Below are positions 53,774-63,212 of a stretch of 64,000 nucleotides of DNA, one piece after another (positions within the stretch are counted from its first letter, which is position 1; every line of letters starts with the position of its first letter). Where the stretch lies: positions 1,612,001-1,676,000 of the forward strand of contig NZ_CP136562.1 of the NCBI RefSeq assembly GCF_018215265.2. Direction: 5' to 3'. A program made the position numbers and the translations under genes. The notes beneath the pieces were generated by a model. It saw only the letters and a list, made by a program, of their open reading frames with translations. It did not search any database and was not told the origin of the DNA. The stretch comes from Paenarthrobacter sp. GOM3 (GTDB lineage Bacteria; Actinomycetota; Actinomycetes; Actinomycetales; Micrococcaceae).

Positions 53774-56026
53774 ATGGAGGGTCCCGAAATCCAGTTCTCC
53801 GAAGCCATTATCGACAACGGCCGTTTTGGCAAGCGCGTCATTCGCTTCGAAACCGGCCGCCTTGCCAAGCAGGCAGCCGGCGCCTCGATGGTCTACATCG
53901 ACGAAGACACCGCACTGCTCTCCGCAACCACCGCAGGCAAGCAGCCGCGCGAAGGTTTCGACTTCTTCCCCCTGACGGTTGACGTTGAAGAGCGCATGTA
54001 CGCAGCCGGCCGTATCCCGGGTTCGTTCTTCCGCCGCGAAGGCCGCCCGTCCACGGAAGCCATCCTGGCCTGCCGCCTCATGGACCGTCCGCTGCGCCCC
54101 GCGTTCGTCAAGGGCCTGCGCAACGAAGTCCAGATCGTCGTCACTGTCCTGGCGATCAACCCGGACGAGCTCTACGACGTCGTCGCCATCAACGCGTCCT
54201 CGATGTCCACGCAGCTTTCCGGCCTCCCGTTCTCCGGCCCGATCGGTGGCGTCCGCGTCGCCCTCATCGCCGACGAACACGGTTCGCAGTGGGTCGCTTT
54301 CCCCAAGCACTCCCAGCTTGAGAACGCCGTCTTCAACATGGTTGTTGCCGGCCGCATTGCCGGTGACGACGTCGCCATCATGATGGTGGAAGCCGAAGCC
54401 ACCGACAACTCCTGGAACCTCATCAAGGAACAGGGCGCAACAGCTCCTACCGAAGAGGTTGTTTCCGAGGGCCTCGAGGCTGCCAAGCCGTTCATCAAGG
54501 CGCTCTGCGAAGCACAGGCAGACCTGGCGGCACGCGCCGCCAAGCCGACCGTCGAGTTCCCGGTCTTCCTTGACTACCAGGACGACGTCTACGCAGCTGT
54601 TGAAGCCGCTGCCGCTGACAAGCTTGCTGCTGTCTTCCAGATCGCCGACAAGCAGGAGCGCGACAACGCCTCCGACGCACTCAAGGACGAAGTCCTCGGC
54701 TCACTTGCAGGCGACTTCGAAGGCCGCGAGAAGGAACTCTCCGCAGCGTTCCGCTCCGTCACCAAGCACGTCGTGCGCCAGCGCATCCTCAAGGACCAGG
54801 TCCGCATCGACGGCCGTGGCCTGACGGACATCCGCCAGCTGACCGCAGAGGTAGAGGTTCTGCCCCGCGTTCACGGTTCGGCTATCTTCGAGCGCGGCGA
54901 GACCCAGATCATGGGTGTCACCACGCTGAACATGCTCAAGATGGAGCAGCAGATCGACTCGTTGTCGCCGGTAACGCGCAAGCGCTACATGCACAACTAC
55001 AACTTCCCGCCGTACTCCACCGGTGAGACCGGCCGCGTCGGTTCCCCGAAGCGCCGCGAAATCGGCCACGGTGCCCTCGCAGAGCGCGCCCTGGTTCCGG
55101 TGCTGCCCAGCCGTGAAGAATTCCCGTACGCCATCCGCCAGGTATCCGAGGCACTCGGTTCCAACGGTTCGACGTCCATGGGTTCGGTCTGTGCCTCGAC
55201 GCTCTCCATGCTCAACGCTGGCGTGCCGCTGAAGGCAGCTGTTGCCGGTATCGCCATGGGCCTGGTTTCCGACCAGGTTGACGGCCAGACCCGCTACGCA
55301 GCGCTGACCGACATCCTCGGCGCCGAAGACGCTTTCGGCGACATGGACTTCAAGGTTGCCGGTACGTCCGAGTTCGTCACGGCCATCCAGCTGGACACCA
55401 AGCTCGACGGCATCCCCGCTTCCGTGCTGGCAGCAGCACTGAAGCAGGCCCGCGAAGCCCGCCTCCACATCCTCGAGGTCATCAACGCAGCGATCGACAC
55501 CCCGGATGAGCTCTCCGAGTTCGCACCGCGCGTCATCGCCGTCAAGATCCCCGTTGACAAGATCGGCGAGGTCATTGGCCCCAAGGGCAAGATGATCAAC
55601 CAGATCCAGGAAGACACGGGCGCGGACATCTCCATCGAAGATGACGGCACGGTCTACATTGGCGCCACCAACGGCCCGTCTGCTGACGCAGCACGTTCCG
55701 CCATCAACGCCATCGCCAACCCGCAGGTTCCGGAAATCGGCGAGCGTTACCTGGGTACGGTCGTCAAGACCACCACCTTCGGCGCCTTCGTTTCCCTGAC
55801 CCCGGGCAAGGACGGCCTGCTGCACATCTCCGAGCTCCGCAAGCTGGCCAACGGCAAGCGCGTGGACAACGTTGATGACGTCGTATCCGTGGGCCAGAAG
55901 GTCCAGGTCGAGATCACCAAGATCGACGACCGCGGAAAGCTCTCCCTCTCGCCGGTTGTTGCCGACGAAGAAGGCGCAGCTTCCGAGGACGCTCCGGCCG
56001 AGGTCGTTGAAGAGTCCGCAGAGTAG
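53774..56026 (+). CDS. pnp: Polyribonucleotide nucleotidyltransferase (PNPase)
   Basis: PNPase degrades RNA 3' to 5' with phosphate and can also add tails. The 750-residue protein has two RNase PH-like domains (first with [23 protein letters not shown] and [29 protein letters not shown]; second with RDVRIDGRG-type region and [39 protein letters not shown]), then KH ([19 protein letters not shown]) and S1 ([26 protein letters not shown]) domains. ATG 53774 follows GGAGG. Confidence 0.97.
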   Translation: MEGPEIQFSEAIIDNGRFGKRVIRFETGRLAKQAAGASMVYIDEDTALLSATTAGKQPREGFDFFPLTVDVEERMYAAGRIPGSFFRREGRPSTEAILACRLMDRPLRPAFVKGLRNEVQIVVTVLAINPDELYDVVAINASSMSTQLSGLPFSGPIGGVRVALIADEHGSQWVAFPKHSQLENAVFNMVVAGRIAGDDVAIMMVEAEATDNSWNLIKEQGATAPTEEVVSEGLEAAKPFIKALCEAQADLAARAAKPTVEFPVFLDYQDDVYAAVEAAAADKLAAVFQIADKQERDNASDALKDEVLGSLAGDFEGREKELSAAFRSVTKHVVRQRILKDQVRIDGRGLTDIRQLTAEVEVLPRVHGSAIFERGETQIMGVTTLNMLKMEQQIDSLSPVTRKRYMHNYNFPPYSTGETGRVGSPKRREIGHGALAERALVPVLPSREEFPYAIRQVSEALGSNGSTSMGSVCASTLSMLNAGVPLKAAVAGIAMGLVSDQVDGQTRYAALTDILGAEDAFGDMDFKVAGTSEFVTAIQLDTKLDGIPASVLAAALKQAREARLHILEVINAAIDTPDELSEFAPRVIAVKIPVDKIGEVIGPKGKMINQIQEDTGADISIEDDGTVYIGATNGPSADAARSAINAIANPQVPEIGERYLGTVVKTTTFGAFVSLTPGKDGLLHISELRKLANGKRVDNVDDVVSVGQKVQVEITKIDDRGKLSLSPVVADEEGAASEDAPAEVVEESAE

Positions 56027-56048
56027 TCTGTAAGCAGTACACCCGGCG

Positions 56049-56084
56049 GGGCCGGTGGGCTTGAAAAAGCTCCACCGGCCCTTC
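56049..56084 (+). terminator. Terminator after pnp
   Basis: 10-bp stem GGGCCGGTGG/CCACCGGCCC with an inner GCTT/AAGC pairing and an A-rich loop, then TTCC. Confidence 0.7.
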
Positions 56085-56108
56085 CGGCCTTAACCCTGAA
56101 AGGCCTTA

Positions 56109-57452
56109 ATGACTGTCGTACCCTTGCCGCTGGAGCAAACCCTTCCCGGCGGCGAACTGATCCATGGTGCCGAGGGCGGTTCCGTCGTGCGGCGCTCCGT
56201 CCTTCCCGGCGGCGTGCGCGTCCTGACCGAGGCGATGCCCGGGCAGCGTTCGGCCACCATAGGTTTCTGGGTGGCAGTGGGTTCGCGCGACGAAGCGGAC
56301 GGCCAGCATGGTTCCACACACTTCCTTGAACACCTGCTGTTCAAGGGCACCAAGAGGCGCACAGCCCTGGAGATTGCGTCGGCGTTCGACGAGGTGGGCG
56401 GCGAATCCAACGCGGCCACCGCCAAGGAAAGCACCTGCTACTTCGCCCGGGTCCTCGATACGGACCTTCCCATGGCCATTGATGTCATCGCCGACATGGT
56501 CACCGGCGCCGTCCTTGACCCTGCCGAACTGGAGCAGGAACGCGACGTCATCCTCGAGGAAATCGCCATGGACAGCGACGACCCCACCGATGTGGCCCAC
56601 GAGAAATTCGTCGCAGCAGTGCTCGGCAGCCACCCGCTGGCCCGGCCGATCGGCGGAACCCCGGATGCGATCAAGGCTGTGGCAAGGGACTCGGTGTGGG
56701 AGCACTACCAGCGCTACTACCGTCCCGAGGAACTGGTCATCACCGCAGCAGGCGGCCTGGACCACGACGTCGTCTGTGAACTTGTCCTTGATGCGCTGAA
56801 GGCTGCCGGCTGGCAACTGGATCCCGGTGCAGCGCCCGTGGAGCGCCGTGGGACGGAGAGGGCTGTCATCACCGGCACGTCCGGCCTCCACGTCGTGAAG
56901 CGTCCCGTGGAGCAGGCGAACATCATCATGGGTTGCCCCACGATCGTCGCCACCGATGATCGCCGCTTCGTCATGAGCGTGCTCAACGCAGTCCTGGGTG
57001 GGGGCATGTCCTCCAGGCTCTTCCAGGAGATCCGCGAGAAGCGGGGCCTGGTGTACTCCACCTACTCCTTCACCGCCGCTTACGCGGACGCGGGGTACTT
57101 CGGCATGTATGCCGGCTGCACCCCGTCCAAGGTCCGCCAGGTGCTGGAACTCCTGGGCGTGGAGCTGGACAAGCTCGCTAAGGACGGCATTACCGAAGAA
57201 GAGCTCAGGAAGGCCGTGGGCCAGCTCAGCGGTGGCATCGTGTTGGCCCTTGAGGACACGGGTTCGCGGATGTCCCGGCTGGGTCGGGCTGAACTGGTCT
57301 CCGGAGAGTTCCAGGACATCGACGAGACCCTGGCGCGGATCCAGGCCGTCACCGTGGACGACGTCCAGGAGCTCGCCCGCGAACTCGCAGCAGCTCCGCG
57401 CACCATCACCGTTGTGGGTCCGTTTGAGGAAACCGAGACGTTCGGTCTCTGA
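56109..57452 (+). CDS. M16 family zinc metallopeptidase (PepR / processing-peptidase-like)
   Basis: The 447-residue protein has the inverted zinc motif HFLEHLLFKGT (HxxEH, about residues 73-77), the downstream glutamate region and a second, inactive-type M16 half (SGLHVVKRPVEQANIIMGCP; GGGMSSRLFQEIREKRGLVYS). Such proteins often follow pnp in actinobacteria. It is a cytoplasmic or membrane-associated peptidase of unknown substrate. Confidence 0.92.
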   Translation: MTVVPLPLEQTLPGGELIHGAEGGSVVRRSVLPGGVRVLTEAMPGQRSATIGFWVAVGSRDEADGQHGSTHFLEHLLFKGTKRRTALEIASAFDEVGGESNAATAKESTCYFARVLDTDLPMAIDVIADMVTGAVLDPAELEQERDVILEEIAMDSDDPTDVAHEKFVAAVLGSHPLARPIGGTPDAIKAVARDSVWEHYQRYYRPEELVITAAGGLDHDVVCELVLDALKAAGWQLDPGAAPVERRGTERAVITGTSGLHVVKRPVEQANIIMGCPTIVATDDRRFVMSVLNAVLGGGMSSRLFQEIREKRGLVYSTYSFTAAYADAGYFGMYAGCTPSKVRQVLELLGVELDKLAKDGITEEELRKAVGQLSGGIVLALEDTGSRMSRLGRAELVSGEFQDIDETLARIQAVTVDDVQELARELAAAPRTITVVGPFEETETFGL

Positions 57453-57499
57453 CTCTGGACCGCTTCTGACTCTGGACTGTCTCTGACTCTGGACTAGCG
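57449..57499. repeat. 17-bp tandem repeat, three copies
   Basis: CTGACTCTGGAC begins at 57449, 57466 and 57483, an exact 17-bp period with variable last five bases. The first copy contains the stop codon of the M16 peptidase gene. Confidence 0.85.
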
Positions 57500-57562
57500 C
57501 ACTCCCGGCAGGGCAGCATGATCACACAGTGATGATGCTGCCCTGTTGACGTTGGAGATGTG

Positions 57563-58039
57563 ATGGAACTGCCCCCACGCGGCCACGCCGCGGAGATGCT
57601 GCAGGACTTCATCGGCCATTGGCGTGGCATCACGGAGATCGCCCCATCGCCGTGGGGGAGTGCCCGGACTGCCGAGGCCGAGGTGGTGTTCAGCAGGGCC
57701 GCCAGCGGCTACGCCGTCGTGCAGAGCTACCGGCACCGTGAAGCGGATGGGACACACTTCGAGGGTCATGGCATGTTCACTGTTGACCGCGAACACGGTG
57801 ACACGCTCTGGTACTACGTGGACAGCATGGGCCGGCCACCGGCGAGTCCCGTCAGGGGTTCGTGGAACGCAGGGATTCTGACGCTGGACCGGCGGACGGC
57901 CGACGGCGTGGCCAGGCACACGTTCCGCGTCGAGGACGGGGTACTGGTGCACACAGCCGATCTGCGGCTCGAAGGAACATCCGGCTTTAGTCCGTTGCTG
58001 AAAAGCGTCTTCCGGAGGGTTGCAACGCCCGGCGCCTAG
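57563..58039 (+). CDS. DUF1579-like / lipocalin-type small protein
   Basis: The 158-residue product has the pattern of DUF1579-type proteins: FIGHWRGITEIAPSPWG near the start (W-R-G), then beta-strand repeats (VVFSRAASGYAVVQSYRHREADGTHFEGHGMFTVDREHGDTLWYYVDSMG). It is probably a small barrel that binds a hydrophobic ligand. Function is unknown. ATG 57563 has GGAG 5 nt upstream; a GTG at 57560 overlaps it. It is convergent with moaD; the stops overlap by 4 bp. Confidence 0.65.
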   Translation: MELPPRGHAAEMLQDFIGHWRGITEIAPSPWGSARTAEAEVVFSRAASGYAVVQSYRHREADGTHFEGHGMFTVDREHGDTLWYYVDSMGRPPASPVRGSWNAGILTLDRRTADGVARHTFRVEDGVLVHTADLRLEGTSGFSPLLKSVFRRVATPGA

Positions 58040-58323
58040 CCCCCGGCAAAAGGCGGCAGGACGTCGATGACGTCATGCGGGCTCAGCGGAGCCGAACGGT
58101 CGCGCACAGCCACTTCGTTGCGCAGGAAGCTACTGCGTGCGACGACACGCGCCAGGGTCGGCGTGCCTTCCGGGGGCACTGGACGTTCGACGGCGAGGGC
58201 GGCTTCCAGCAGCGCCTCCAGGCTGGTCCCTTCCGGCAGGTGATGGAATTCTTCTTCGACTCCTGCGGCCGAGCGTGCGGCAGCGAAGTAACGGACAAGC
58301 AAGGTTTCAGCCTCCGATTGCAC
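58036..58323 (-). CDS. moaD: MoaD/ThiS family ubiquitin-like sulfur carrier
   Basis: The 95-residue product ends in LPPFAGG. The C-terminal Gly-Gly is adenylated and thiocarboxylated in MoaD and supplies sulfur for molybdopterin. The beta-grasp pattern (LLVRYFAAARSAAG at the start; VAVRDRSAPLSPHDVIDVLPP) fits MoaD. The gene overlaps moaA by 17 bp, so they are co-translated; that neighbour supports MoaD over ThiS. Confidence 0.85.
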   Translation of the reverse strand: MQSEAETLLVRYFAAARSAAGVEEEFHHLPEGTSLEALLEAALAVERPVPPEGTPTLARVVARSSFLRNEVAVRDRSAPLSPHDVIDVLPPFAGG

Positions 58324-59446
58324 TCATGCTGCGGTCCGGCTGGACGAAGTCCGCTGCGCCGAGACCGGTGTGGTCCATTCCGTGGGCCTTGGGCTTGACC
58401 CACATGGCGTCCTGCCATCGCTGTGCAAGTTCCTCGTCCGTGGCTCCCTCGCGAAGGATGCCGAGGAGGTCGAATTCCTCGCGGGAGAAGAGGCAGCTCA
58501 TGATTTTGCCTTCCGCTGTGATGCGCGTGCGGCGGCAGTCGGAGCAGAACGGCTCGGTGACCGAGGCGATGATGCCGACGGTACCGAGGACCGGACCGGT
58601 GGCAAGACCGGAAGCCGTGTCCCGGCGTCGTACTTCAAAGCGTTCCGCTGGGGCGCCGTCCCGTTCGCGAGGGTCGTGGTCCAGGACGTAGTCGCGTGAC
58701 AGCAGCGTGCGGATCTCGGCGGCCGTGATCATGTTGCGCCGGGTCCAGCCGTGATCGGCATCCAAGGGCATCTGCTCGATGAAGCGAAGTTCGTAACCGC
58801 GGCCCAAGGCCCAGGCCAGGAGGTCCGGCGATTCGGCGTCGTTGATGCCGCGCATCAGCACGGCGTTCAGCTTTACGGGGCCCAGGCCGGCCGCCCAGGC
58901 AGCATCGACGCCGGCCAGGACGCGATCCAGGAACGGGCGGCGGGTGAGCTTGGTGAACGTTTCTTCGTGCAGGGAATCCAGCGAGACGTTGATCCGGGTG
59001 AGCCCGGCGGCCTTCAACGTTGCGGCTTTCTTGTCCAACCCGACGCCGTTGGTGGTCATGGAGATGGGGAGGTCGGGATGATTGCTACGAATGCCGGAGA
59101 TAATGTCCACCAGGTCGGCGCGCACCAAGGGCTCGCCGCCGGTAAGGCGGAGTTCCCGCACACCCAGGGCCGTAACCCCGACGCGCACAATGCGGATGAT
59201 TTCATCCTTGGTCATCACGGCCTGCTTGGACAACCACTCCAGGCCCTCGGCGGGCATGCAGTAGGTGCAGCGCAGGTTGCACTTGTCCGTCAGTGACAGG
59301 CGCATGTCCGTGGCGCGCCGCCCGTAACGGTCCCACAACCCTGCGGGCGTGCCCGCGGGACGCGGCGGCGGAACCCCCACGCCACTTTCCTTGCTGCCTG
59401 CGGCGGCACCCGACGGGGGCACCGGCATGCCCAGCTGAACAGTCAT
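58307..59446 (-). CDS. moaA: GTP 3',8-cyclase MoaA
   Basis: MoaA is the radical SAM enzyme of the first molybdenum-cofactor step. The 379-residue protein has the N-terminal cluster motif CNLRCTYC (about residues 56-63), the LRLTGGEPLVRADL segment, C-terminal [4Fe-4S] cysteines (FCSDCRRTRITAEGKIMSCLF) and the C-terminal Gly-Gly (SAIGG) needed for GTP binding. The first 40 residues are a Pro/Gly-rich extension. A TAGCCT -10 lies 6 nt upstream, so the transcript is probably leaderless. Confidence 0.95.
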   Translation of the reverse strand: MTVQLGMPVPPSGAAAGSKESGVGVPPPRPAGTPAGLWDRYGRRATDMRLSLTDKCNLRCTYCMPAEGLEWLSKQAVMTKDEIIRIVRVGVTALGVRELRLTGGEPLVRADLVDIISGIRSNHPDLPISMTTNGVGLDKKAATLKAAGLTRINVSLDSLHEETFTKLTRRPFLDRVLAGVDAAWAAGLGPVKLNAVLMRGINDAESPDLLAWALGRGYELRFIEQMPLDADHGWTRRNMITAAEIRTLLSRDYVLDHDPRERDGAPAERFEVRRRDTASGLATGPVLGTVGIIASVTEPFCSDCRRTRITAEGKIMSCLFSREEFDLLGILREGATDEELAQRWQDAMWVKPKAHGMDHTGLGAADFVQPDRSMSAIGG

Positions 59447-59452
59447 AAATTC

Positions 59453-59458
59453 AGGCTA
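59453..59458 (-). promoter_or_regulatory. -10 element for a leaderless moaA transcript
   Basis: TAGCCT on the minus strand, 6 nt before ATG 59446. Confidence 0.5.
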
Positions 59459-59568
59459 CGCCACCCCAGCCGGATCAGTGACACCAGTTACAGTCACAGA
59501 GTTCTTACGGATTCAATACGCTTCCCCCGCCGACGCCACGATCGGGTGCCGGGTGACGCCGGCAAACC

Positions 59569-59574
59569 TATGCT
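59569..59574 (+). promoter_or_regulatory. -10 element for a leaderless response-regulator transcript
   Basis: TATGCT, 6 nt, then GTG 59581. Confidence 0.5.
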
Positions 59575-59580
59575 GAAAGC

Positions 59581-60315
59581 GTGACCATAAATACGGCATC
59601 AGCAGCGGAACCAGGGAACCGCCGCGTCCTCCTGGTCGAGGACGAACAGACCATCGCCGATGTCGTCCGCGACTACCTGCTGAAGGCAGGCTTCCAGGTG
59701 GACATGGCTGCGGATGGCTTCACCGCGCTCAAGGTTGCAGCGTCCCGGCAACCGGACCTGGTGATCCTGGACCGCATGCTGCCCGGGCTGGACGGTGTTG
59801 AGGTCTGCAGGCGGCTGCGCCAGACCATGAGCGTGCCGGTCATCATGGTCACGGCCCTGGGAACCGAAGACGACCGGATCCTCGGCTTGGAGATGGGCGC
59901 GGACGACTACGTCACCAAGCCCTTCTCGCCCCGGGAACTGGTCCTTCGGGTCAAGTCGGTCCTCCGCCGCAGCGTCAAGGAGTTTGCGCCGGAACCATCG
60001 GTGGAGGCCGCCGGACTCGAACTCGATCCCGCGTCCAGGACGGTCACCCACAACGGCACTCCCTTGGCGCTGACGGTCCGCGAATTCGACCTCCTGGCGT
60101 TCCTGATGCGCCGGCCAAACCAGGTATTCAGCCGGGAGGAACTGATCAAGGCCGTCTGGGGCTGGGACTTCGGTGACCTGTCCACCGTCACCGTGCATGT
60201 CCGGCGCTTGCGGGAAAAGATCGAAGCCAATCCCACGACGCCGGAGCTGATCAAGACGGTCTGGGGCGTTGGTTACCGTTTCGATGACACGGGAGGTGGA
60301 CATGGAAGGCAGTGA
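59581..60315 (+). CDS. OmpR/PhoB-type response regulator
   Basis: The 244-residue regulator has a receiver domain (LLVEDEQTIADVVRDYLLKAG; phosphoryl Asp in LVILDRMLPGLDG near residue 62; ADDYVTKPFSPREL) and a winged-helix DNA-binding domain (LTVREFDLLAFLMRRPNQVFSREELIKAVWGWD; VTVHVRRLREKIE; IKTVWGVGYRF). The kinase starts inside its 3' end. Targets are unknown; the molybdoenzyme gene next door is a candidate. Confidence 0.95.
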   Translation: MTINTASAAEPGNRRVLLVEDEQTIADVVRDYLLKAGFQVDMAADGFTALKVAASRQPDLVILDRMLPGLDGVEVCRRLRQTMSVPVIMVTALGTEDDRILGLEMGADDYVTKPFSPRELVLRVKSVLRRSVKEFAPEPSVEAAGLELDPASRTVTHNGTPLALTVREFDLLAFLMRRPNQVFSREELIKAVWGWDFGDLSTVTVHVRRLREKIEANPTTPELIKTVWGVGYRFDDTGGGHGRQ

Positions 60316-61525
60316 ACTGTGGACCATCCTCGCCTGGGTCCTGTTTTGGGCCGTCCTCATCGGTGCCACCACGTTGGTGCTCCTGCGGTTGCTCCGCCGC
60401 GCCTCTGTGCTCGCGCAGATCTGCCTGGTGGTGGTGGCTACGGTGGCTGTCCTGGTGGCCGGGATGGTCAGTGCCTTCAACGCCATGTTCATCTCCGCCA
60501 GGGACCTCGAGGTGATGTGGTACATTCTGGCCACCGCCTCCGCTGTTGCCGTTGCGCTTTCCCTGATGCTCGGTGCGGGTGTCTCCCGTAACGCGGCCCG
60601 GTTAGTGGACGCGGCCCGCCGGCTGGGGCGGGGCGAGACCCTGGACAACACCATGGAGTCCCGCCGGGGGAGCGCTCCCGCCATGACCTCCGAGCTAGCC
60701 GAACTTGCCCAGGAACTTGAAGCGAGCAGCCGTAGCCTTGCCGAGTCCAGGGAACGCGAAGCCGCCATCGAGACAGCCAGGCGTGAACTCGTGTCCTGGA
60801 TTTCGCATGACCTGCGCACACCGCTGGCCAGCATGCGCGCCATGACCGAAGCGCTCGAGGACGGCATGGCGTCCGATGTCCCCGGCTACTACCGGAAAAT
60901 CATTGGGCAGACCGAACAGATGACTGCGATGGTCAACGACCTCCTGGAACTGTCCAAGATCCAGGCGGGCAGCCTCCGCCTCCGCGCCGAACCACTGGAC
61001 CTTTACGACCTGGTCAGCGATGCCCTCTCCGACCTGGCCCCGTTGGCCGCGAAGCGGGGAATCAAGCTCGACGGTGGTGGGGACCGCGAGTGCATGGCCG
61101 TCGCCGATGGGCCCAGCCTCGCAAGGGCCGTACGAAACATCCTGCTCAACGCCATCATCTACAGCCGGCCGGACAGCGAAGTGCACGTTAGCGTCGGCCG
61201 GGACAACGGGAACGCCGTGGTCGCTGTGCAGGACCAGTGCGGCGGCATCCCCGACGACGACCTACCCCACTTGTTTGAAACCGGCTGGCAGAAGAACCCG
61301 GCGCGCGGAACACCCGCCGAGTTGCAGGGCAGCTACAGCGGTGCCGGCATCGGCCTGAGCATGGTGGCCGGCATCGTCAAGGCCCACGGGGGAACAGTCG
61401 GCGTCACCAACCTCGACGGCGGCTGCCGCTTCGCGCTGTCACTCCCCGCCGGATCCACCCGCGATGGCAGCCCGTCGGCCTCCACCCTTACTTCAGCTGA
61501 CAATCGCCCAGGAGGCGCATCATGA
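60302..61525 (+). CDS. Membrane sensor histidine kinase
   Basis: The 407-residue kinase has two N-terminal membrane helices (LWTILAWVLFWAVLIGATTLVLL; MWYILATASAVAVALSLMLGAG) with a very short loop between them, a HAMP-like stretch, the phosphoacceptor His in SWISHDLRTPLASMRAM, and HATPase boxes (ARAVRNILLNAIIYS; YSGAGIGLSMVAGIVKAHGG). ATG 60302 follows GGGAGG and overlaps the regulator gene by 14 bp. With almost no sensor loop, it probably senses the membrane or a partner protein such as the molybdoenzyme encoded next. Confidence 0.92.
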   Translation: MEGSELWTILAWVLFWAVLIGATTLVLLRLLRRASVLAQICLVVVATVAVLVAGMVSAFNAMFISARDLEVMWYILATASAVAVALSLMLGAGVSRNAARLVDAARRLGRGETLDNTMESRRGSAPAMTSELAELAQELEASSRSLAESREREAAIETARRELVSWISHDLRTPLASMRAMTEALEDGMASDVPGYYRKIIGQTEQMTAMVNDLLELSKIQAGSLRLRAEPLDLYDLVSDALSDLAPLAAKRGIKLDGGGDRECMAVADGPSLARAVRNILLNAIIYSRPDSEVHVSVGRDNGNAVVAVQDQCGGIPDDDLPHLFETGWQKNPARGTPAELQGSYSGAGIGLSMVAGIVKAHGGTVGVTNLDGGCRFALSLPAGSTRDGSPSASTLTSADNRPGGAS

Positions 61526-63150
61526 GCATGCCCAGCAGCATGAACAAACCCAGTCCGCACGTGGACCCGCCGGACCCCGGAATGTCCCTTCCACGCCGCA
61601 GCAGCATCCACCCGCGCCTCTGGGCCGCGGCGGCCGGGGTTGCCGCTGGGGCAGCCGGGATAGCTGCGGGGGAACTCACCGCCGGCCTCGCTAGCCCCTT
61701 GGTCTCGCCTGTGACTGCCTTGGGCGGAGCTGTCATCGATGCTGTGCCACCTGGCGTCAAGGACCTGGCCGTGGAACTGTTCGGCACCGCCGACAAGATC
61801 GTGCTGATCGCCTCCATCGGGCTCGTCGCTGGGATCCTTGCGGGTTTGGCTGGAGTCCTGGAGCACCGCCGGACCGGATGGGGCCTGGTGCTGGCCGGGC
61901 TGGCAGGCGTGGCCGGGCTGACCGCCGTCGTTACCCGCGCGCAGGCGGGACCGCAAGCTGCCCTCGCTCCCATCGTCGCGGCTGTGGTCACCATGCTGCT
62001 GCTGCGCACCCTGATCCGGAGGCTGGCCACCTGGGCTCCTTCCCGGGGAACACCCGGGCAGGACGAAGGCGAGCCCGCACCCCTGGCCCGGCGCAGCTTC
62101 CTCAACGCCCTTGCGGGGACCTCCATCGCCGCCGTCGTGGCCGGAACGGTGACCGCTGTCCTGACGCGTGCCACAGCGGCAGCATCGGGTTTCCGGAAAT
62201 CGTTGGCGCTGCCGCAACCCACGACGCCCAGCCAACCCATCCCTGCGGGCGCAACGCTTGCTGTGGACGGGATCAGCCCCTTGGTAACCCCCAATGCCGA
62301 CTTCTACAGGATCGACACTGCCTTGGCGGTTCCTGCTATCGACCCGCCTGGTTGGAAGCTGAAGGTCACCGGAATGGTGGAGCGGGAAGTCGAACTGGAT
62401 TTCGCGACACTCCTCGCCAAGCCCATGACGGAGCGGCACATCACCATCGCCTGCGTGTCCAACAACGTCGGCGGGGACCTCATTGGCAACGCACTCTGGC
62501 TGGGCTGGCCGGTCCGCGAACTCCTCGCCATGGCAGGCCCCAAAGCGGGCGCGGACATGGTGCTCTCCACCAGCAACGACGGATGGACTGCCGGTACGCC
62601 CCTGGAAGCACTCACGGACGACAGGGATGCACTGCTCGCTATCGGCATGAACGGTGAACCGTTGCCCCTGGAACACGGGTTCCCCGTGCGCATGATCGTG
62701 CCCGGACTCTACGGATTTGTGTCAGCCACGAAATGGCTGACGGAACTGAAAGTCACCCGCTTCGCCGACGACATCGGGTATTGGACACCCCGCGGCTGGA
62801 GCGACCACGGACCCATCAAAACCCAGTCCCGCATCGACGTACCCCGCAACGGCCGGACAGTTAAGGCAGGCAAGGTCCAATTCGGCGGCGTGGCCTGGGC
62901 CCAGCACCGGGGCATCAAACGGGTAGAGCTCCGCGTCAACCGGGGCCCCTGGCAACAGGCCACCCTCGCAAACGGCATCTCCACCGACACCTGGTACCAG
63001 TGGCAGCTCGGCATCGACCTCACGTCGGGCGACTACGAAGTCCAGGGTCGGGCTACCGATTCCACCGGCGAACCCCAGACAGAAGACAAGGCCCCAGTAG
63101 CTCCCGATGGTGCCACCGGCTACCACACCATCAGCGTCAAGGTCGCCTGA
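61522..63150 (+). CDS. Membrane-bound sulfite-oxidase-family molybdoenzyme with internal Tat-like motif
   Basis: The 542-residue protein has about four membrane helices (residues 30-175), then a twin-arginine-like ARRSFLN (R190-R191) before a fifth helix, then a sulfite-oxidase-fold molybdopterin domain with the Mo-ligand Cys in ITIACVSNNVGGDLIGN (C311), and a C-terminal dimerisation domain (KVQFGGVAWAQHRGIKRVELRVNRGPW). It oxidises or reduces a small S- or N-oxide compound outside the membrane; the substrate is unknown. The start overlaps the kinase stop by 4 bp (ATGA). Confidence 0.88.
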   Translation: MSMPSSMNKPSPHVDPPDPGMSLPRRSSIHPRLWAAAAGVAAGAAGIAAGELTAGLASPLVSPVTALGGAVIDAVPPGVKDLAVELFGTADKIVLIASIGLVAGILAGLAGVLEHRRTGWGLVLAGLAGVAGLTAVVTRAQAGPQAALAPIVAAVVTMLLLRTLIRRLATWAPSRGTPGQDEGEPAPLARRSFLNALAGTSIAAVVAGTVTAVLTRATAAASGFRKSLALPQPTTPSQPIPAGATLAVDGISPLVTPNADFYRIDTALAVPAIDPPGWKLKVTGMVEREVELDFATLLAKPMTERHITIACVSNNVGGDLIGNALWLGWPVRELLAMAGPKAGADMVLSTSNDGWTAGTPLEALTDDRDALLAIGMNGEPLPLEHGFPVRMIVPGLYGFVSATKWLTELKVTRFADDIGYWTPRGWSDHGPIKTQSRIDVPRNGRTVKAGKVQFGGVAWAQHRGIKRVELRVNRGPWQQATLANGISTDTWYQWQLGIDLTSGDYEVQGRATDSTGEPQTEDKAPVAPDGATGYHTISVKVA

Positions 63151-63212
63151 GGACCTAGTCTGGGTACGTCCGGGTAATTCCCGCACGCCAACGTATCCAC
63201 AGGAGGATGTCC

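Noticed and set aside
59447..59580. Possible molybdenum-cofactor riboswitch upstream of moaA
   Set aside because: The -10 sits 6 nt from the ATG, so there is almost no leader RNA to hold a riboswitch.
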